This document shows, piece after piece, positions 55,935 to 64,000 of a stretch of DNA of 64,000 nucleotides. Under the pieces are notes generated by a model. It ran no database searches. It saw nothing but the letters and a program-made list of their open reading frames with translations, and was not told the origin of the DNA. This stretch comes from Parvibacter caecicola (GTDB lineage Bacteria; Actinomycetota; Coriobacteriia; Coriobacteriales; Eggerthellaceae). Within the stretch, counting starts at the first letter, position 1, and each line of letters opens with the position of its first letter. Where the stretch lies: the NCBI RefSeq assembly GCF_003725335.1, contig NZ_QIBY01000001.1, positions 1 through 64,000 on the forward strand, written 5' to 3'. Both the position numbers and the translations under genes were made by a program.

Positions 55935-58130
55935 ATGGAAAAAATCGTCGAATCCTTCGAGCTGTACGGCAAGGAATATCGACTGGAAACCGGCGAGCTG
56001 GCCAAGCAGGCCACGGGCGCTGTACTGGTTACCTGCGGAGAGACCTCCGTTCTGGTGACCGCGGTGGTTTCCAAACAGGAGAAAGACTACGACTTCTTCC
56101 CGCTCACCGTGGACTTCATGGAGAAGATGTACGCGGTGGGACGCATCCCCGGCGGCTACCTGAAGCGCGAGGCGAAGCCCTCCGACAAGGGCACCCTCAC
56201 TGCCCGCATGATCGACCGCCCCATCCGCCCCGGCTTCCCCGACGGCTTCAAGCAAGAAGTGCACGTGGTGGCCACCACCTTCGTGGTGGACGGCCAGAAC
56301 CCGCCCGATACCATCTGCGTCGCCGGCGCCAGCGCCGCGCTGCTGGTGGGCGGCGCCCCCTTCGACGGCCCTGCCGCCTGCGTGCGCATCGGCCGTAACA
56401 AGGAAACCGGCGAATTCATCGTGAACCCCACCTACGCCGAGCAGGAGAACTCCGACCTGGAGCTCACCATCGCCGGCACCGCCGACTACATCTCCATGGT
56501 GGAGGCCGGCGCCCATGAGATTTCCGAAGAGGACATGCTGGCCGCCATGACCTTCGGCCAAGAGGCCATCGCCGCCTTCTGCGAGAAGCAGGCTGCCTTC
56601 CTGGCGAAAGTGAACCCCGAGCCCATGGACTACACCATCCACGTGGCCGACCCTTGCGTGGCCGAGCGGGTGGGCGAGTACTACGACGCCATGGCCGCCG
56701 CCCTGAAAGACCCCGACAAGCTTTCCCGCATGCAGAAGGTGGAAGAGCTGAAGGCCGCCATCAAGGCCGACAGCTTCACCGAGGAAGAGCAAGCGGCCTG
56801 GGGCAGCGACATCGCCGCCGCCTGCAAGGCGCTGGAGAAGCGCGCCATGCGCCGCATGATCATCGAAACTGGCGAGCGCGTTGACGGCCGCACCCCCGAG
56901 GAGATTCGCCCCCTGTACATCCGCCCCGGCTATCTGCCCCGCGTGCACGGCTCCGGCCTGTTCCAGCGCGGCCAGACCCAGGTGATGTCGGTGTGCACCC
57001 TTGGCATGCTGAACGAATGGCAGCGCCTGGACACCATCGACCCCGCCGAGGGCAAGCGCTACATGCACCAGTACAACTTCCCGCCCTACTGCACTGGCGA
57101 GGTGGGCCGCATGGGCGCCCCGAAGCGCCGCGAAATCGGCCACGGCGCGCTGGCGGAGCGGGCGCTTCTGCCGGTGCTGCCCAACGAGGACGACTTCCCC
57201 TACGCCATTCGCGTGGTTTCCGAGGTGCTGGAATCCAACGGTTCTTCTTCCATGGCTTCCACCTGCGGTTCCACCCTGTGCCTGATGGATGCCGGCGTGC
57301 CGATTTCCGCCCCGGTTTCCGGTGTGGCCATGGGCCTTATCAAAGAGGGCGACGACGTGGTGGTGCTCACCGACATCCAGGGCATCGAGGACTTCCTGGG
57401 TGACATGGACTTCAAGGTGTGCGGCACCCCCAACGGCATTACCGCCCTGCAGATGGACAACAAGGCCAAGGGGCTTTCCGTTGAAATTCTGGCCCGTGCC
57501 CTGAAGCAGGCCCACGAAGGCCGCGCCTTCATTTTGGATGCCATGCTGGAGCAAATCCCGGCGCCCCGCGAGGAGATGCGCGAAACCGCTCCCCGCATCG
57601 AGACCATCAAGATCCCGGTGGACAAGATCCGCGACGTCATCGGCTCCGGCGGCAAGGTGGTGCGCGGCATCCAGGAGGAAACCGGCGTTTCCATCGACAT
57701 CCAGGAAGACGGCACCATCCATGTGGGCGCCACCGACGGCAACGCCATGGAGGCAGCCAAGGCCATCATCCTGGGCATTGTGAAAGAACCCGAAGTGGGC
57801 GAGGAGTTCGACGGCGAAGTGGTGGGCATCAAGGACTTCGGCGCCTTTGTGAAGCTCACTCCCTCCAAGGACGGCCTCTTGCACATCTCCCGCGTGGCCC
57901 AAGGGCGCGTGGGCAAGGTGGAAGACGTGCTGAACATCGGCGATGTGGTGAAGGTGAAGGTCATCGAGGTGGACCCGAAGACCGGCAAGATTTCGCTGGA
58001 TCGCCTGGACAAGCCCGAGGCCCCCAAAACCGAGGGCGGCGAGAAGCGCGAGCGCAAGGGCGATGAGGGCAAGGGCGAGCGCCGTCCCGGCATGGGCAGC
58101 CGCACCCCCCGTCGTTCCCATCGCGGTTAA
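55935..58130 (+). CDS. pnp: polyribonucleotide nucleotidyltransferase (PNPase)
   Basis: This 731-residue exonuclease degrades RNA 3' to 5' with phosphate. Two RNase PH domains (about 10-140 and 315-540), a KH domain (IPVDKIRDVIGSGGKVVRGIQEETG) and an S1 domain (GEEFDGEVVGIKDFGAFVKL) are in standard order. It ends with a basic Gly/Arg tail (GMGSRTPRRSHRG). The ATG at 55935 gives MEKIVESFELYGKEY. In-frame codons upstream lack a ribosome site, and the site here is weak (AGAGAAAGAAA). Confidence 0.96.
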   Translation: MEKIVESFELYGKEYRLETGELAKQATGAVLVTCGETSVLVTAVVSKQEKDYDFFPLTVDFMEKMYAVGRIPGGYLKREAKPSDKGTLTARMIDRPIRPGFPDGFKQEVHVVATTFVVDGQNPPDTICVAGASAALLVGGAPFDGPAACVRIGRNKETGEFIVNPTYAEQENSDLELTIAGTADYISMVEAGAHEISEEDMLAAMTFGQEAIAAFCEKQAAFLAKVNPEPMDYTIHVADPCVAERVGEYYDAMAAALKDPDKLSRMQKVEELKAAIKADSFTEEEQAAWGSDIAAACKALEKRAMRRMIIETGERVDGRTPEEIRPLYIRPGYLPRVHGSGLFQRGQTQVMSVCTLGMLNEWQRLDTIDPAEGKRYMHQYNFPPYCTGEVGRMGAPKRREIGHGALAERALLPVLPNEDDFPYAIRVVSEVLESNGSSSMASTCGSTLCLMDAGVPISAPVSGVAMGLIKEGDDVVVLTDIQGIEDFLGDMDFKVCGTPNGITALQMDNKAKGLSVEILARALKQAHEGRAFILDAMLEQIPAPREEMRETAPRIETIKIPVDKIRDVIGSGGKVVRGIQEETGVSIDIQEDGTIHVGATDGNAMEAAKAIILGIVKEPEVGEEFDGEVVGIKDFGAFVKLTPSKDGLLHISRVAQGRVGKVEDVLNIGDVVKVKVIEVDPKTGKISLDRLDKPEAPKTEGGEKRERKGDEGKGERRPGMGSRTPRRSHRG

Positions 58131-58141
58131 GAGCGAAAGCG

Positions 58142-58909
58142 ATGATTTCCGTTGCCGTAGCCGGATGCGCCGGGCGCATGGGCCAGCAAGTGGTAGCGGC
58201 GGTGAACGGGGCCGATGACATGCAGCTGGCCTGCGGCATCGACCCGGCGCTGCCCGCCGAGGACTTCCCAGTGTTCGCCACGGTGACCGAGGCCTTGGAC
58301 GCATGTGCGGTGGACGTGCTGGTAGACTTCACCCGCCCCGACGTTGTGGCCGCCAATTTGGCGGAGGCGCTGCCGCGCGGCGTTGACTGCGTGGTGGGCA
58401 CCACCGGCCTTTCCACGGAGAAGCTGGAGGAGCTCGCGGCGCTGGCCCCTGCCGGCACCGCGCTGTTCTACGCCCCCAACTTCACTACTGGCGCTGTGCT
58501 AATGATGGAGTTTTCCCAGGTGGCCGCCAAGTACTTCCCGCAAGTGGAAGTGATCGAGTACCACCACGAGAAGAAGTTGGACGCTCCGTCGGGCACGGCG
58601 GTGCGCACGGCGCAGCTGATTGCCGCCGCCCGCGAGGGGCAGCCCAGCGAGGCCCCCGGGCGCGAGACCGAAATCGCCGGGGCCGAGGGTGCCCGCGGCG
58701 CCCTTATCGATGGCATCCCGGTGCATTCGGTGCGCTCGGCCGGCTTTTCCGCCAGCCAAGAGGTGATTTTCGGGTCTTTCGGCCAAACGCTCACTTTGCG
58801 CCACGATTCGTGGGACCGCGGCTCGTACATGCCCGGTGTTCTGCTGGGCATCCGCTCGGTGGGGGAGCGGGAAGGGCTCGTGGTGGGGCTCGAAACCTTC
58901 ATGGGTTAG
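58142..58909 (+). CDS. dapB: 4-hydroxy-tetrahydrodipicolinate reductase
   Basis: This 255-residue enzyme reduces hydroxy-tetrahydrodipicolinate in lysine/diaminopimelate synthesis. The dinucleotide-binding AGCAGRMGQQV (7-17), the FTRPD substrate loop and the EYHHEKKLDAPSGTA motif with catalytic His/Lys are intact. It starts 11 bases after pnp and is followed by dapA. Confidence 0.94.
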   Translation: MISVAVAGCAGRMGQQVVAAVNGADDMQLACGIDPALPAEDFPVFATVTEALDACAVDVLVDFTRPDVVAANLAEALPRGVDCVVGTTGLSTEKLEELAALAPAGTALFYAPNFTTGAVLMMEFSQVAAKYFPQVEVIEYHHEKKLDAPSGTAVRTAQLIAAAREGQPSEAPGRETEIAGAEGARGALIDGIPVHSVRSAGFSASQEVIFGSFGQTLTLRHDSWDRGSYMPGVLLGIRSVGEREGLVVGLETFMG

Positions 58910-58928
58910 CCCGCCGCACAAGGTATGG

Positions 58929-58955
58929 CATAATTTCCCGGGCAACCCCTGCCCG
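58929..58955 (+). promoter_or_regulatory. -10 box and small hairpin between dapB and dapA
   Basis: CATAAT (58929-58934) is followed by CGGGCA (58939-58944) pairing with TGCCCG (58950-58955). The hairpin lies at the predicted 5' end of a dapA transcript. Whether it stabilises mRNA or regulates is unknown. Confidence 0.35.
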
Positions 58956-58983
58956 AGATTTCTCATATGAACAAGGAGCAACC

Positions 58984-59874
58984 ATGGAAAACCTGCCCTT
59001 TGGCCGCATGATTACGGCGATGGTGACCCCCTTCGACGAGGCGGGCGAGTTGGACGTGCCGCGGGTCAAGCAATTGGCGGATCGGTTGGTGGTGGGCGGC
59101 AACGATGCCCTTATCATCAACGGCACCACCGGCGAGAGCCCCACGGTTTTCTATCCTCAGAAAATGGAGCTGTTCCGCGCCGTGCTGGAAGCGGTGGACG
59201 GTCGCGTTCCCGTGATTGCCAATGTGGGGGACAACTGTACCGCCGATACCATCGACTTCGCCCTCAAGGTGCAAGAGCTGGGCGTGGACGGGTTCATGTG
59301 CGTGGTTCCCTATTACAACAAGCCGCCCCAAGAGGGCATGTACCAGCACTTCGCCGCCATTGCCCGTGCGGTAAAGCTGCCCATCGTGCTGTACAACATC
59401 CCCGGCCGCTGCGTGGTGAACATGGAGGCGGAAACCACATTGCGCCTTGCGCGCGACTTTGAAAATATCGTGGCCATCAAGGAGGCATCGGGGCGCATGG
59501 AGCAAGTGGAGGCCATTGTGGCCGGCGCTCCTGAGGGCTTCGCGGTGTATTCGGGCGACGACTCCGCCACCTTGCCCATTATGGAGCGGGGCGGCGTGGG
59601 GGTCATCTCCACCATCGGCAACGTGGCGCCCGAGCGCATGCGGCAGCTGGTGTACCTGGCGGCGGAGGGCAATTTTGCCGAGGCGCAGCGGGCCCATGAC
59701 CAGCTGCTCCCCCTGATGGAAGGGCTTTTCACCACTTCCAACCCCATCCTGGTGAAAGAGGCCCTGAAGCTGGTGGGCTTCCCGGTGGGGGGCGTGCGCC
59801 TGCCGCTGGTGAGCGCCACGCCGCAGCAATCGGCCGAGCTCAAGGCCATTATGGAGGCGGTGGGGGTTCTGTAG
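58984..59874 (+). CDS. dapA: 4-hydroxy-tetrahydrodipicolinate synthase
   Basis: This 296-residue TIM-barrel aldolase condenses pyruvate with aspartate semialdehyde. NGTTGESPT, PYYNKPPQEG, YNIPGR and the Schiff-base K166 in VAIKEASG are present. AAGGAG precedes the ATG at 58984. The dapB-dapA pair supplies lysine and meso-diaminopimelate or a related cell-wall diamino acid. Confidence 0.95.
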   Translation: MENLPFGRMITAMVTPFDEAGELDVPRVKQLADRLVVGGNDALIINGTTGESPTVFYPQKMELFRAVLEAVDGRVPVIANVGDNCTADTIDFALKVQELGVDGFMCVVPYYNKPPQEGMYQHFAAIARAVKLPIVLYNIPGRCVVNMEAETTLRLARDFENIVAIKEASGRMEQVEAIVAGAPEGFAVYSGDDSATLPIMERGGVGVISTIGNVAPERMRQLVYLAAEGNFAEAQRAHDQLLPLMEGLFTTSNPILVKEALKLVGFPVGGVRLPLVSATPQQSAELKAIMEAVGVL

Positions 59875-59914
59875 CCCCGCCGGCCGTCTGGCCTGACAAC
59901 AGACACGAACATGG

Positions 59915-59948
59915 GGGAGCTGGGGCCGCATTTGCGCGGCCGGCTCCC
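59915..59948 (+). other. strong leader hairpin upstream of rnj
   Basis: GGGAGC (59915-59920) pairs with GCTCCC (59943-59948), and GGCCGC (59924-59929) with GCGGCC (59936-59941), around a six-base loop. No T-run follows. A TATATA box at 59956-59961 lies behind it. It may end dapA transcription or be part of an RNase J leader. Confidence 0.5.
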
Positions 59949-59976
59949 GCATCCATATATAAGAGAGGACACTTCT

Positions 59977-61869
59977 GTGACCGAAGAGAACAAGAATGCC
60001 CCTGAAGAGGGGGGCAAGAACCTGCAGCGGCGCACTAAACGCCGCACCAGCACCTACAAGCACGTGAACATCGACCGGCAACGGCCCAAGCTCACCCGCG
60101 AAGGGGAGGGGGCCTCGACGAAAGAGGGGGCGCCGGCCCCGAAGAAGGAAGGTTCCGGCCAGCGCCAGAAGGGGCAGCAAAAGCCCAAGCGGCGGGCCAG
60201 TGTGAAGAAGGACCCCAATTCCGTGCTGCGGGTTATTCCCCTGGGCGGCCTGGACGCCATCGGCAAGAACATGACCGCCTTCGAGTGCGACGGCGACATG
60301 ATCTTGGACGATGCGGGCCTGATGTTTCCCGACGACGACCATCCGGGCATCGACCTCATCCTGCCCGATTACACCTACGTGCTGGAAAACGCCGAGAAGC
60401 TGAAGGGCATCGTGGTCACCCACGGCCATGAGGACCACACCGGTTCGCTGCCCTACCTGCTGAAGGACCTGGGCGTTACCGTGCCCATTTACGCCACTAA
60501 ACTCACCTTGGGGCTCATCGAGGGCAAGTTGGCCGAGCACCGCATCAAAAACGCCAAGTTGGTGGAGATCAAGCCGGGCGACCAGATTCGCCTCGGCTGC
60601 TTCGTGGTGGATTTCTTCGCTGTGAACCACTCCATCCCTGGTGCCGTGGGGGTGTTCCTGCAATCGCCCGCCGGCAATGTGCTGCACACCGGCGATTTCA
60701 AACTGGACCAAACCCCCATCGACGGGGTGCACACCGACTTCGGTGCCTTGGCGGAGTTCTCGAAGAAGGGCGTCGATCTGATGCTCTCCGACTCCACCAA
60801 CGCCACCAACCCCAACTTCACGCCGTCGGAGGCGGAGGTGGGCAAAACTCTGTCCCAAATCATCTCCCAGGCGAAGGGGCGCGTCATCATCGCGTCGTTC
60901 GCCAGCCACATCCACCGCATGCAGCAGATTTGCGATGCGGCGGTGGCCAGCGGTCGCAAGGTGGTGGTGACGGGCCGTTCCATGATCCAGAACACCGACA
61001 TCGCCCGCAAGCTGGGCTATCTCAATATTTCCGATAACGACCTCATCGACGCCTACGATTTGAAGGGCATCCCGTCGGACCAGGTGGTAATCATGTGCAC
61101 CGGTTCGCAAGGAGAGCCGCTTTCGGCCCTGGCCCGCATCGCCAACGGCGAGCATCGCACCATCGACATCGAGCCGGGCGACACGGTTATCATCTCTGCC
61201 ACGCCGGTGCCCGGCAACGAGAAGGCGGTCACCCGCGTCATCAATTCGCTGGCGAAAATCGGGGCCGATGTGTATGACAAGTCCCGCGCCCGCGTGCACG
61301 TGTCCGGCCATGCCGGTGCCGAAGAGCTGAAGATTATGCTGTCCATCGTGGCGCCGAAGGCCTTCATGCCGGTACATGGCGAGGCCACCCACTTGCGGGC
61401 CCATGCGGGCTTGGCCGAGGCCACCGGCGTGGCGCCCGAGAACATCTTCGTGCTGGAGAACGGCGAATCGCTGGAGCTCACCTCGAAGGGAGTGCGCTTG
61501 GGCGAGCCGGTGGAAAGCGGCGTGGTGTACGTGGACGGCCTTTCGGTGGGCGACACTTCCCAGGACGTGCTGGACGAGCGCACTAAGTTGGGCAATCAGG
61601 GCTTCGCCTCCATTGCCGCGGCCGTGAACCTGAAAACCTGCAAAACGGTGGGGGAGGTGCAGCTGGAGATGCACGGCATCACTGGCGGCGATGACTACTA
61701 CCTGGCAGACGAGGCAGTGTCGGCCGTAAGGAACGCGCTGGGGCGCCAGCTGGCCAAGGGCGGCGGCGTGAAAGAGCTGCGCAAAGTGGCCCGCGATGCT
61801 CTGCTGTCCGTCCTTTGGGACCGTGCAAAGCAGCGCCCGATGGCCTGTGTGAGCATCATCGAAGTATAA
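59977..61869 (+). CDS. rnj: ribonuclease J
   Basis: This 630-residue metallo-beta-lactamase/beta-CASP RNase has the zinc motif THGHEDHTG (H149, H151, D153, H154), HTGDFKLD, SDSTNA and the C-terminal GHAGAEELKIM and PVHGEATHLRAHA segments. It has endonuclease and 5'-exonuclease activity in RNA decay. Before the catalytic domain (from about residue 84, VLRVIPLGGLDAIGKN) lies a basic, low-complexity extension rich in Lys, Arg, Gly and Gln. The GTG at 59977 has AGAGAGGA upstream. dapA-rnj-ftsK order is shared by many Actinomycetota. Confidence 0.94.
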   Translation: MTEENKNAPEEGGKNLQRRTKRRTSTYKHVNIDRQRPKLTREGEGASTKEGAPAPKKEGSGQRQKGQQKPKRRASVKKDPNSVLRVIPLGGLDAIGKNMTAFECDGDMILDDAGLMFPDDDHPGIDLILPDYTYVLENAEKLKGIVVTHGHEDHTGSLPYLLKDLGVTVPIYATKLTLGLIEGKLAEHRIKNAKLVEIKPGDQIRLGCFVVDFFAVNHSIPGAVGVFLQSPAGNVLHTGDFKLDQTPIDGVHTDFGALAEFSKKGVDLMLSDSTNATNPNFTPSEAEVGKTLSQIISQAKGRVIIASFASHIHRMQQICDAAVASGRKVVVTGRSMIQNTDIARKLGYLNISDNDLIDAYDLKGIPSDQVVIMCTGSQGEPLSALARIANGEHRTIDIEPGDTVIISATPVPGNEKAVTRVINSLAKIGADVYDKSRARVHVSGHAGAEELKIMLSIVAPKAFMPVHGEATHLRAHAGLAEATGVAPENIFVLENGESLELTSKGVRLGEPVESGVVYVDGLSVGDTSQDVLDERTKLGNQGFASIAAAVNLKTCKTVGEVQLEMHGITGGDDYYLADEAVSAVRNALGRQLAKGGGVKELRKVARDALLSVLWDRAKQRPMACVSIIEV

Positions 61870-61927
61870 GGTGTAGAATATCCCCTGCAAAACACAGCCC
61901 TAAACGTACTACTGCAAAGGAACTACC

Positions 61928-64000
61928 GTGGCTCGAAAAACAGCCTCCTCAAATGCCAAGAAGCCGGCTACGCGCAAGCCTTCCCAGAAGGCGCGCGCGG
62001 CGGCGCCGGCCAGCAACCAAGGCCCCCTCTTCGATCAGAAAACCCGCACCGACATCGGCGGCGTGGTGCTGATCGCGCTGGGGGTCATTCTTTTCATCGC
62101 CGCCATCATGCCCACTGAGGGGCTGGTGAGCGACTTTGCCGGCAACGCGCTGCGTATGTTGTTCGGCACCGGCGCCTATTTCGTGCCGCTTTTCCTGGTG
62201 GCCATCGGCTTTACCTTCGTGTGGCGCTTCGACAAGCAGCGCATGTCCATCCGGGTTTCGCTGGGGCTGGTGATCATCTTGGTGGCGGTGCTGTCGCTGT
62301 GCGCCCTTGCCACCCCCATCCCCACCGCTTCCTATGACGATTTCTTCCAAGTGGCCGCCCTGCAGTACCACGGCGGCTACTTGGGCGCGGCGGTGGCCTG
62401 GGTGCTCTGCGTGCTGTTCGGCCCCGTCATCAGCGCCATCATCTTGGTTGCCCTCATTGTTGTGGGGGTGATTGTCATCGGGTTTTCCCTCACCGACTTG
62501 CTGGAGCGCATCCGCGCGTACCGCGATGCCCGGACTGAAGCGCGGGAGCAGGAATTGGATCAGCAGGTGCCGGAATTCGCCCGCATCCGCCGCGGCCGCG
62601 ACGGGCGCACCTTGCGCAGCCTGGACACCGAGCTTCCCATGCCTGCCGGCCAGGCCACCATGGTGGTGGGGGCCCCGGCACAGGAGTGCGCTGCCCGTGG
62701 CCGCCACAGCGGTGCCGCCCTGAAGACGGCGGTGCTGCCGCCTCAGAACTTCGAGCAGTCGCCGGTGGAGCAGCCGGCCCTTACCCGCCGTTTGAAGAAG
62801 GCCGACGACCCGGCGCCGCCGCGCAAGAAGGCGTCCGCCAAGAAGGCGGCCCCTGCCCCCGCTCCCGAGGCGGAAGCGTCCGGCGACGGGTTCCAGCTGC
62901 CCTCCATGAGCCTTTTGGAGTCGGGGGTTGGCAAACGTGGCGGTTCAACCCCTGAAGAGCTGGCGGAAGTGGGGGCCGAGCTGCAGGGCACCCTTGAGGA
63001 TTTCGGGGTGATGGCCAGCGTTGTGGGCTGGGTGGAAGGCCCCACGGTAACCCTGTTCAAAGTGGATTTGCCCTCCGGCGTGCGGGTGAGCAAGGTAACC
63101 AACCTCACCGACGACATCGCCCTCGCGCTTGCCGCCCCCGGCGTGCGCATCTTCGCTCCCATCCCCGGTACCAACTACGTGGGCATCGAGGTGCCCAACC
63201 GCAAGCGCCAAACGGTGTACCTGCCCGACGTGCTGGCCGCCGCCGGCCCCGGCCCCTTGCAGGTGGCCATCGGCGAGGACGTGGAAGGCCATTCCATCGT
63301 GCACGACCTGGCCAAGATGCCCCACGTGCTCATCGCCGGCACCACCGGTTCGGGCAAGTCGGTGGAAGTGAACGCCATGATCATGTCCATCCTGCTGCGG
63401 GCCACGCCGTCGGAAGTGCGCTTCATCATGATCGACCCCAAGCGGGTGGAGTTCGCCCCCTACGAGGGCATTCCCCATCTGTACGTGCCGGTGGTAACCG
63501 AATGCCGCGAAGCTTCCAGCGCCCTTTCCTGGGCAGTGGCGGAAATGGAGCGGCGCCTGAAGCTGTTCTCCAAGTGCGGCGTGCGCAACATCATCTCCTT
63601 CAACGAGAAGGCCAAGGCGGCCCAAGCGGCCGATGAAGAGGCCCAGGCCAAGGGGGAGGAAGCTTCCGAGAATCCCTACGGCGAGCCGATTCCCTACATC
63701 GTCATCGTCATCGACGAGCTGGCCGACCTCATGATGAACGTGGGCAAGGAAGTGGAGTTCTCCATCAGCCGCCTGGCCCAGCTGGCCCGCGCCGCCGGCA
63801 TCCACCTCATCATTGCCACCCAGCGTCCCTCCACCAACGTGGTCACCGGTCTCATCAAGGCGAACATCACCTGCCGCATTGGCCTTACGGTGGCCTCTGG
63901 CATCGACTCCCGCGTTATCCTCGACTCCACTGGCGCCGAGAACCTCATCGGCATGGGCGATTTGCTCATTTCCAAGCCGGAATACCCCAAGCCGGTGCGC
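61928..64000 (+). CDS. ftsK: DNA translocase FtsK/SpoIIIE (3' end outside window)
   Basis: The first 691 codons are present and the frame is open at the window edge. After a basic N-terminus come four hydrophobic segments (about 42-190), a variable linker (about 200-325), the alpha/beta core (GTLEDFGVMASVVGWVEGPTVTLF) and the RecA-like motor with Walker A GTTGSGKS (471-478) and Walker B IVIVIDELADLM. FtsK pumps chromosome DNA through the division septum. The GTG at 61928 has AAAGGAAC upstream, and a TAGAAT box lies at about 61870. The gamma domain lies beyond the window. Confidence 0.93.
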   Translation, partial: MARKTASSNAKKPATRKPSQKARAAAPASNQGPLFDQKTRTDIGGVVLIALGVILFIAAIMPTEGLVSDFAGNALRMLFGTGAYFVPLFLVAIGFTFVWRFDKQRMSIRVSLGLVIILVAVLSLCALATPIPTASYDDFFQVAALQYHGGYLGAAVAWVLCVLFGPVISAIILVALIVVGVIVIGFSLTDLLERIRAYRDARTEAREQELDQQVPEFARIRRGRDGRTLRSLDTELPMPAGQATMVVGAPAQECAARGRHSGAALKTAVLPPQNFEQSPVEQPALTRRLKKADDPAPPRKKASAKKAAPAPAPEAEASGDGFQLPSMSLLESGVGKRGGSTPEELAEVGAELQGTLEDFGVMASVVGWVEGPTVTLFKVDLPSGVRVSKVTNLTDDIALALAAPGVRIFAPIPGTNYVGIEVPNRKRQTVYLPDVLAAAGPGPLQVAIGEDVEGHSIVHDLAKMPHVLIAGTTGSGKSVEVNAMIMSILLRATPSEVRFIMIDPKRVEFAPYEGIPHLYVPVVTECREASSALSWAVAEMERRLKLFSKCGVRNIISFNEKAKAAQAADEEAQAKGEEASENPYGEPIPYIVIVIDELADLMMNVGKEVEFSISRLAQLARAAGIHLIIATQRPSTNVVTGLIKANITCRIGLTVASGIDSRVILDSTGAENLIGMGDLLISKPEYPKPVR

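Overview
The window reads as one contiguous stretch of a high-GC, anaerobic actinobacterial chromosome, most likely class Coriobacteriia, family Eggerthellaceae. The reasons are the actinobacterial-type integration host factor beside gmk and rpoZ, a ferredoxin-dependent 2-oxoacid oxidoreductase, HrcA/CIRCE and PyrR control, RNase J, and GTG/TTG starts in GC-rich genes. The family assignment is inference from gene content and style; no rRNA is present to confirm it. I see no rRNA, tRNA, CRISPR array, insertion sequence or prophage.

Layout. 1-1525: rsmB, possibly cut at its 5' end. 1658-9875: a metabolic island with two modules of cupin-type XRE regulator plus AMP-forming acyl-CoA synthetase. 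They bracket a MinD-like ATPase and a four-subunit 2-oxoacid:ferredoxin oxidoreductase. 10154-14661: an EamA exporter, a deletion remnant of a SulP anion transporter, a nucleoid-associated protein and an MFS exporter. 14884-17639: a threonine-aldolase-like enzyme, a 0.7-kb gene-free stretch that becomes AT-rich and carries palindromes, and a DUF2975 membrane protein with a YozG-like regulator.

17636-27994: the pyrimidine operon pyrR-pyrB-pyrC-carA-carB-pyrK-pyrD-pyrF, with two PyrR attenuators, one before pyrR and one before carA. pyrE is not in the window. 28244-34981: mihF, gmk, rpoZ, thiI, comEA, comEC, holA. 35272-35796: rpsT on the minus strand, with a long C-terminal extension. 36213-45894: a CXXCH lipoprotein, lepA, dusB, hemW, hrcA (with CIRCE), dnaJ, rsmE, mtaB. 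46007-48525: telA and an xpaC-like gene on the minus strand. 48753-55289: a lipoprotein, phoH, ybeY, dgkA, era, a zinc-ribbon/PASTA membrane protein and recO. 55509-64000: rpsO, pnp, dapB, dapA, rnj and the first 691 codons of ftsK.

Most of the window is core genome, and its gene content is ordinary. The less ordinary parts are: the 2-oxoacid/acyl-CoA island; three families of structured intergenic repeats, two with changes that preserve pairing between copies; the S20 extension; the zinc-ribbon/PASTA protein; and the SulP remnant.
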